A stretch of DNA of 9,649 nt. It comes from Candidatus Saccharimonadia bacterium (GTDB lineage Bacteria; Patescibacteriota; Saccharimonadia; Saccharimonadales; Saccharimonadaceae). This document shows, in pieces, positions 5,770 through 9,649 of this stretch. The translations under genes and the position numbers were made by a program. Location: assembly GCA_023262335.1 (NCBI GenBank), contig JALRBE010000023.1, positions 1 to 9,649 of the forward strand, read 5' to 3'. The notes under the pieces were generated by a model. The model had not been told where the DNA came from, ran no database searches, and worked only from the letters and a program-made list of their open reading frames with translations. The stretch's first letter is position 1. Each line of letters opens with the position of its first letter.

Positions 5770-6996
5770 TTACCCCTTAATACTCTGCGACAAGCTCGCG
5801 ATCGGGCCCATGACGCTCGCCGCGATAAGGCCGACGGCGCCGCCCATGATAACGATCATGACCGGTTCGATAATGGAGCTCAGGCTGCTGATCGCCGCGT
5901 CGACTTCTTCTTCGTAAAAGTCCGCCACCTTGATGAGTACCGTGTCTGTTTGGCCTGTTTCTTCGCCGACGGCAAGCATTTGGCAAACGATAGCGGGGTA
6001 GAGCCCGTCTTCCTCTAATACCTGTGAAAGTTGCTGGCCGTTTTTGACTTTGTCGACCGCCGCGAGCAAGGATTCCTCGTAGGCCACGTTGCCAAGTGCA
6101 TGGGCGGTAACGGTCATCGTTTCAATGATCGACACGCCGGCGCCGGCGAGAGCGGAGAACGTGCGGGCGAACCTCGCTATGATGACCTTGCGGATGACGC
6201 CGTTGACGGCAGGTACTCTCAGGACGAGGTGATGGAACTGCTTTTTGCCCGCTGGCGTCTTAAGGTAGCGGAGCAGCGCCCAGACGGCCGCGGCGAACAC
6301 CGGAATGACGATGAACCACCACTGCAGGATGAACGCGCTGATTCCAAGCATGGCCTGCGTGAGTAGCGGCAACTCGGCATCAGGTCCGCCGAGGTCGAGG
6401 AGAATCTTGCCGATTTGCGGGATGACGAAAAGCATGAGGCCGAAGAAGGCGATGATGGTAATGAAAAGCAGGACCATAGGGTAGGTCATCGCGCTCTTCA
6501 CTTTCTTGCGAATGGTCGCGTTCTTCTCTTGCTGCAGTGCCAGCCGCTTCAGGATATCGTCAAGAATACCAGCCGTTTCTCCGGCGCGTACCATGTTGAC
6601 ATAGACGTCGCTGAAGGTGTCGGGGTGTTTGGCGAGCGCGTCGCCGAACGTCGTGCCGCCCTCGATATTTTCGATGATCTTCCCGAGTATTTCCTTGAGC
6701 TTGGGACTTTCGCTGTGTTGCTCCAGCGAGTGTAGCGAGCGCAGCAGCGGAACGCCCGCGCCGACCATTGAGCTCAATTGTCGGGTAAAGATGACCAAGT
6801 CATCCGACTTTACCTTGCCTTTGCCAAGGAACGAGAACGATGATTTCGCCTTTGCGCTTCCTTCGGTCACGCTCAGCGGACGGATGTTCTGCTTGCCGAG
6901 CGCCGCCATGGCCGCGGCCTGGTCGCTGGCCTCCAGGCTGCCTTTTATGGTTTTGCTGCCATCTTCGGAGGTGGCAATGTATTGAAAAGTCGGCAT
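5770..6996 (-). CDS. pilC: Type IV pilus / type II secretion platform protein PilC (GspF family)
   Basis: A 408-aa protein of typical PilC length. The N-terminus (MPTFQYIATSEDGSKTIKGS) matches the family's opening beta segment. Two T2SSF repeats follow, about 68-193 and 271-393, each with the characteristic pattern: LSSMVGAGVPLLRSL at 74-88 with RAGETAGILDDIL at 137-149, and LAGAGVSIIETM at 283-294 with AVGEETGQTDTVL at 342-354. Membrane segments lie near 172-193, 219-246 and 374-396. Known function: an inner-membrane platform on which pilin subunits are assembled, turned by the PilB ATPase from below. The ATG is 3 bp after the pilB stop, with GAAGGAA (7009-7003) 6 nt upstream, so pilB and pilC are coupled. 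Nothing appears broken. Confidence 0.95.
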   Translation of the reverse strand: MPTFQYIATSEDGSKTIKGSLEASDQAAAMAALGKQNIRPLSVTEGSAKAKSSFSFLGKGKVKSDDLVIFTRQLSSMVGAGVPLLRSLHSLEQHSESPKLKEILGKIIENIEGGTTFGDALAKHPDTFSDVYVNMVRAGETAGILDDILKRLALQQEKNATIRKKVKSAMTYPMVLLFITIIAFFGLMLFVIPQIGKILLDLGGPDAELPLLTQAMLGISAFILQWWFIVIPVFAAAVWALLRYLKTPAGKKQFHHLVLRVPAVNGVIRKVIIARFARTFSALAGAGVSIIETMTVTAHALGNVAYEESLLAAVDKVKNGQQLSQVLEEDGLYPAIVCQMLAVGEETGQTDTVLIKVADFYEEEVDAAISSLSSIIEPVMIVIMGGAVGLIAASVMGPIASLSQSIKG

Positions 6997-6999
6997 CGT

Positions 7000-8784
7000 T
7001 TATTCCTTCGTTACCCTAAGTACTTCTTCTACGGTCGTTTCGCCTCTGAGGGCTTTGATCAGTCCGTCCGTCTGCATCGTGAGCATGCCGTCGGCGATCG
7101 CTTGGTCTTGTATTTGGTTGCTGGTCGCGTTAGCGATGATTAGCTTCTGTACCGAAAGCGAGTTGTTCAACACTTCGTAAATGCCAATGCGCCCCTTGAA
7201 GCCGTCGTGTTTTCCGGATTCGTCTTCCGACTCGGCCGGGCGGTACAGCGTGACGATGCCAGTCTCGCTGGTGCTCAGCGGCGCGTCGCCACCGACGCCG
7301 TTGGCTGCCGCTTGTTTTTCGAGCTCATGAATGTATTTGAAGTCTTGGCCGGGCCTAAGGTTAAAGAGTTGTATGATGGCTTTCTTCTGCTCTTCGGTCG
7401 GCTGGTAAGGAACGCGGGTTTTATGGTCGAGACGGCGGACGAGCCGCTGGCCGATGACGGCGCGCACCGTGCTGGCAATAAGAAACGGTTCGATGTCCAT
7501 GTCGAGAAGGCGTGGCAGACAGGTCGCGGCATTGTTCGTGTGCAGCGTGCTGAAAACGAGGTGGCCGGTCAGCGCGGCCTGAACGCCCAAGTTGGCCGTC
7601 TCGCCGTCACGGATCTCGCCGACCATGATAATGTTCGGGTCTTGGCGAAGCAGTGCGCGCAGGCCCGCGGCGAACGTCATGCCCGCTTGGGAGTTGGTCT
7701 GCGTCTGGTTGACGCCGGGTATCTTGTATTCCACAGGATCTTCGATGGTACTGATGTTGACGTCGGGTTGGTTCAGCTGAGTCAGGACGCTGAAAAGGCT
7801 CGTCGATTTTCCGGAGCCGGTCGGTCCGGTCACAAGAATCATGCCGTGAGGCTCGCTGATCGCGTCGCTGATCGTCTTGAACGCGTAGCCCCAGTAGCCA
7901 AGCTGCGTCAGCGTGACGGCTTGGTTGGATTCGTCGAGGATACGCATGACGATCTTTTCGCCGTCCGTGATCGGCAGCGTGCTGACGCGCAGCGCGTACT
8001 GCTTGCCAGCGACTTTCACCTTGAAGCGGCCATCCTGAGGAACGCGACGTTCGTCGATCTTTAGGTTCGATAGGATCTTGATGCGGCTGACGAGCGAGGC
8101 ATGAACGTTGCGCGGCAAGCGGTTGACCTCGCGGAGGACGCCGTCGATACGGTAGCGAATCTGGACGTATTCCTCACGCGGTTCGATATGGATGTCGCTG
8201 GCGCGGGAGCGGATGGCGTATTCGAGCAGCAGGTTGATCGTTTGGGCGATCGGCGAGTTTTCGCTCAGGTCTTCGTCGGCCGCTTTGTCCTGGTTCTCTG
8301 TGGCGTCCTCACGTTGGATATCGATGACCTCGGACAGTTCCTTGTTGACGTCGCCCCGGTAGCCTTCCAGTGCTTCCTTGATGTTCGAAAGCGGCGTGGC
8401 GTAGACCCGGACGTTTTCGCCGATCTGCTTTTCGATGAAGTCAAGCGCCTGGACGTCGTCCGGATCTTCCATTGCCAAATGCTGCAGGCCGTCCGGGTCG
8501 ATTTTGAACAGGACGGCGTTGTACTGTTTGGCGATGCGCTCGGGTATGCGGCCCAGTATGTCTCCTCGAATCGTTTTCGGATCGAGTTCGATGTATGGGA
8601 TGTTGGAGTATTCCGCGTAAAGCTTGGTGAGCGCGGTCTCATCCAAAAGTTTCGTCGCGATGGCGGTATCTTGGAGCGACCGGTGAGAATCAGCGCTCCC
8701 CTGCGTGAGCGCCGAAAGCTGTTCCGGAGTGAAGCGATTGCTCTTTACGAGCAGCTTCTCAAGTGTCCCATCCGATATATGCAT
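7000..8784 (-). CDS. pilB: Type IV pilus assembly ATPase PilB (GspE family)
   Basis: A 594-aa hexameric secretion-ATPase family protein that powers pilus extension from the cytoplasmic face. Residues 1-140 are a GspE N-terminal (MshEN-like) domain; about 175-290 form the N2 region (SPIAQTINLLLEYAIRSRAS, then DIHIEP). The motor motifs are complete: Walker A GPTGSGKST at 320-328, Asp box STIEDPVEY at 345-353, Walker B IIMVGEIRD at 385-393 and His box TGHLVFSTLHTN at 406-417. Oddity: the tetracysteine zinc site is absent. Where CxxC is expected after the GQRLVRRL segment there is DHKTRVPY, and before GFKGRIGIYEVL there is an acidic, Cys-free stretch; the only Cys is C422. ATG 8784 is chosen because the frame continues upstream only into antisense tsaE sequence with no family similarity. 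No Shine-Dalgarno is seen. The gene is divergent from tsaE. Confidence 0.94.
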   Translation of the reverse strand: MHISDGTLEKLLVKSNRFTPEQLSALTQGSADSHRSLQDTAIATKLLDETALTKLYAEYSNIPYIELDPKTIRGDILGRIPERIAKQYNAVLFKIDPDGLQHLAMEDPDDVQALDFIEKQIGENVRVYATPLSNIKEALEGYRGDVNKELSEVIDIQREDATENQDKAADEDLSENSPIAQTINLLLEYAIRSRASDIHIEPREEYVQIRYRIDGVLREVNRLPRNVHASLVSRIKILSNLKIDERRVPQDGRFKVKVAGKQYALRVSTLPITDGEKIVMRILDESNQAVTLTQLGYWGYAFKTISDAISEPHGMILVTGPTGSGKSTSLFSVLTQLNQPDVNISTIEDPVEYKIPGVNQTQTNSQAGMTFAAGLRALLRQDPNIIMVGEIRDGETANLGVQAALTGHLVFSTLHTNNAATCLPRLLDMDIEPFLIASTVRAVIGQRLVRRLDHKTRVPYQPTEEQKKAIIQLFNLRPGQDFKYIHELEKQAAANGVGGDAPLSTSETGIVTLYRPAESEDESGKHDGFKGRIGIYEVLNNSLSVQKLIIANATSNQIQDQAIADGMLTMQTDGLIKALRGETTVEEVLRVTKE

Positions 8785-8797
8785 AATGCTTACGACT

Positions 8798-8803
8798 ATT
8801 GTA
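8798..8803 (-). promoter_or_regulatory. Probable -10 box for pilB-pilC
   Basis: TACAAT on the minus strand lies 13 bp before the pilB ATG, implying a leader of roughly 6 nt with no room for a Shine-Dalgarno. No good -35 is visible. It shares the 82-bp divergent region 8785-8866 with the tsaE promoter. Confidence 0.4.
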
Positions 8804-8833
8804 AATGAGGCAATACATAAATGCCAGAAGATT

Positions 8834-8860
8834 TTAACAGTGGCGAGACTGCGGTATACT
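8834..8860 (+). promoter_or_regulatory. Promoter of tsaE-tsaB (leaderless)
   Basis: TATACT at 8855-8860 is followed by GAGGTC and then the tsaE ATG at 8867, so the predicted start falls on the ATG. TTAACA at 8834-8839 is a 5/6 match to TTGACA, but the 15-bp spacer is short. The GAGG between is only 2 nt from the ATG, too close to act as a Shine-Dalgarno. Confidence 0.55.
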
Positions 8861-8866
8861 GAGGTC

Positions 8867-9319
8867 ATGACAACTATCGGCAGCGCGCAGGCAATGCAGG
8901 AGTTCGGCCAGCTGGTCGGGGCGTCGCTTCGTGGCGGCGAAACGATCGAGCTCGTGGGTGACGTCGGTGCCGGCAAGACGACCTTCGTACGGGGCCTCGC
9001 GAAGGGTCTTGCGATCGATGAGACGGTGCAAAGCCCGAGCTTCACCATAAGCCGGGTGTACGAAGGACCTCAGGGTATTCGGTTGGCGCATTATGATTTT
9101 TATCGCCTGGACGATCCGGGTATCATGGCCGATGAGTTGGCGGAAGCGATCAATGACGCGAACACGGTGGTGGTGGTCGAGTGGGCAGGCACCGTCGCGA
9201 CGCTGCTGCCCGAAGACCGGTTGAGGCTGACGTTCGCGTCGCCGTCCGAAGAATCGCGTACCGTGGACATCGAGGTAGGGGACGCGCTTCGCGAGCAGCT
9301 TGGAGACGTTTTGGCATGA
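8867..9319 (+). CDS. tsaE: tRNA t6A synthesis ATPase TsaE (YjeE)
   Basis: A 150-aa P-loop protein of typical TsaE length. It shows Walker A GDVGAGKT at 31-38, the SPSFT switch segment at 56-60, HYDFYRL at 75-81 and VVEWA at 103-107, all hallmarks of the family. Known role: it binds ATP and associates with the TsaB-TsaD complex, needed for repeated cycles of threonylcarbamoyl transfer to A37 of ANN-decoding tRNAs. The start at 8867 is chosen over an in-frame ATG at 8705, which would add 54 residues with no family similarity, antisense to the pilB start, and would lie upstream of the promoter. The stop overlaps the tsaB start (ATGA). No Shine-Dalgarno at useful spacing; leaderless translation is expected. 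Confidence 0.94.
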   Translation: MTTIGSAQAMQEFGQLVGASLRGGETIELVGDVGAGKTTFVRGLAKGLAIDETVQSPSFTISRVYEGPQGIRLAHYDFYRLDDPGIMADELAEAINDANTVVVVEWAGTVATLLPEDRLRLTFASPSEESRTVDIEVGDALREQLGDVLA

Positions 9320-9649
9320 TCGTGCTCCTTGACACGACAACACCGGTCGCAAGATTCGGCATGCATAACGACGGCGACACGGTCTGGGTGCAGTGGCAAG
9401 CCGATCGAAATTTGGCAAAGGGCCTGCTTGGCTGGCTGAAGGATGAGCTTGTCAAGCGGAATAAGACCTGGCAAGACGTCACGGGTATTGGTGTCTTGAA
9501 GGGCCCCGGCAGTTTTACTGGCATCCGGATCGGCATGACCGTCATGAACGCGCTGGCCGAAAGCGTGCAGGTGCCAATCGTCGGTACTATTGGTGACGAA
9601 TGGGCAAACGACGCCGTTGCCGCGTTAAGGGAGGGTCGCGACGACAAGC
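9316..9649 (+). CDS. tsaB: tRNA t6A synthesis protein TsaB (YeaZ), 5' part (runs off the right edge)
   Basis: From ATG at 9316 the frame stays open to the window end (111 complete codons). The start MIVLLDTTTPVARFGM matches the family's opening strand and DTS-like phosphate loop of an ASKHA fold. GPGSFTGIRIG at 63-73 is the TsaB signature. Known role: a non-catalytic partner of TsaD in the threonylcarbamoyl transferase complex. It overlaps tsaE by four bases, with GGAG at 9302-9305 ten nt upstream. The usual Ser/His-rich 'HS' segment near residue 30 is replaced by ADRNLAKGLLGWLKDEL, so the N-terminal half is somewhat divergent. The C-terminal part and any following tsaD or rimI are outside the window. 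Confidence 0.92.
   Translation, partial: MIVLLDTTTPVARFGMHNDGDTVWVQWQADRNLAKGLLGWLKDELVKRNKTWQDVTGIGVLKGPGSFTGIRIGMTVMNALAESVQVPIVGTIGDEWANDAVAALREGRDDK

Noticed and set aside
7207..8808. Long plus-strand open frames antisense to pilB (about 285 and 235 codons)
   Set aside because: They are mirror frames of the high-GC pilB coding sequence, rich in Arg/Asp/Val and without family motifs, while the pilB frame shows all ATPase motifs.
8785..9048. An 88-residue N-terminal extension of pilB
   Set aside because: It runs antisense through tsaE and across both divergent promoters and shows no GspE similarity; ATG 8784 fits the family start.
1..9649. CRISPR arrays, insertion sequences, tRNA or rRNA genes, phage genes
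   Set aside because: No spaced direct repeats, transposase motifs or RNA signatures were seen; the window is almost completely filled with core genes.

Overview
The window reads as a chromosomal core segment from a small-genome, monoderm-like bacterium of the Candidatus Patescibacteria (CPR) type, most likely Candidatus Saccharibacteria (TM7). This is an inference from gene content, compact overlapping genes, moderate GC (about half by eye) and the character of RecA and the pilus proteins. No rRNA is present to settle it. UGA serves as a normal stop in several genes (PRC protein, pilO, pilM, tsaE), which argues against the UGA=Gly lineages (Absconditabacteria, Gracilibacteria).

Layout. Bases 1-223 (minus) hold the 5' end of a type IV prepilin that runs off the left edge. 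A 121-bp divergent intergenic region follows, with a promoter for each side and an 18-bp dyad. Bases 345-2582 (plus) are a tight recA - NUDIX hydrolase - recX operon. It meets, 7 bp away, a long convergent minus-strand block (8784 to 2590): pilB, pilC, pilM, pilN, pilO, a 93-aa single-pass membrane protein, and a two-domain PRC-barrel protein. At 8785-8866 a second divergent intergenic region separates pilB from tsaE and tsaB (plus); tsaB runs off the right edge.

How it fits together. PilB (assembly ATPase), PilC (membrane platform) and the PilM-PilN-PilO alignment complex form the cytoplasmic and inner-membrane motor of a type IV pilus. The prepilin at the left edge is a possible substrate. 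No secretin (PilQ), canonical PilP, retraction ATPase (PilT) or prepilin peptidase is in the window. The first two absences fit a cell without a typical outer membrane. RecA and its modulator RecX lie between prepilin and motor genes, a suggestive but unproven link between DNA uptake and recombination. TsaE and TsaB belong to tRNA t6A37 synthesis and appear unrelated to the pilus.

The most interesting signals are: (i) first-in-operon genes whose -10 boxes sit only 6-8 bp before the start codon with no Shine-Dalgarno, implying leaderless mRNAs, while several downstream genes have Shine-Dalgarno sites; (ii) a PilB that has lost both CxxC pairs of the usual zinc site; (iii) a 93-aa membrane protein after pilO ending in SRYNPFVE, which may stand in for PilP; and (iv) a near-perfect dyad over the prepilin -35. 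I did not find an obviously new multi-gene system. The window is mostly recognisable core machinery with some unusual details.
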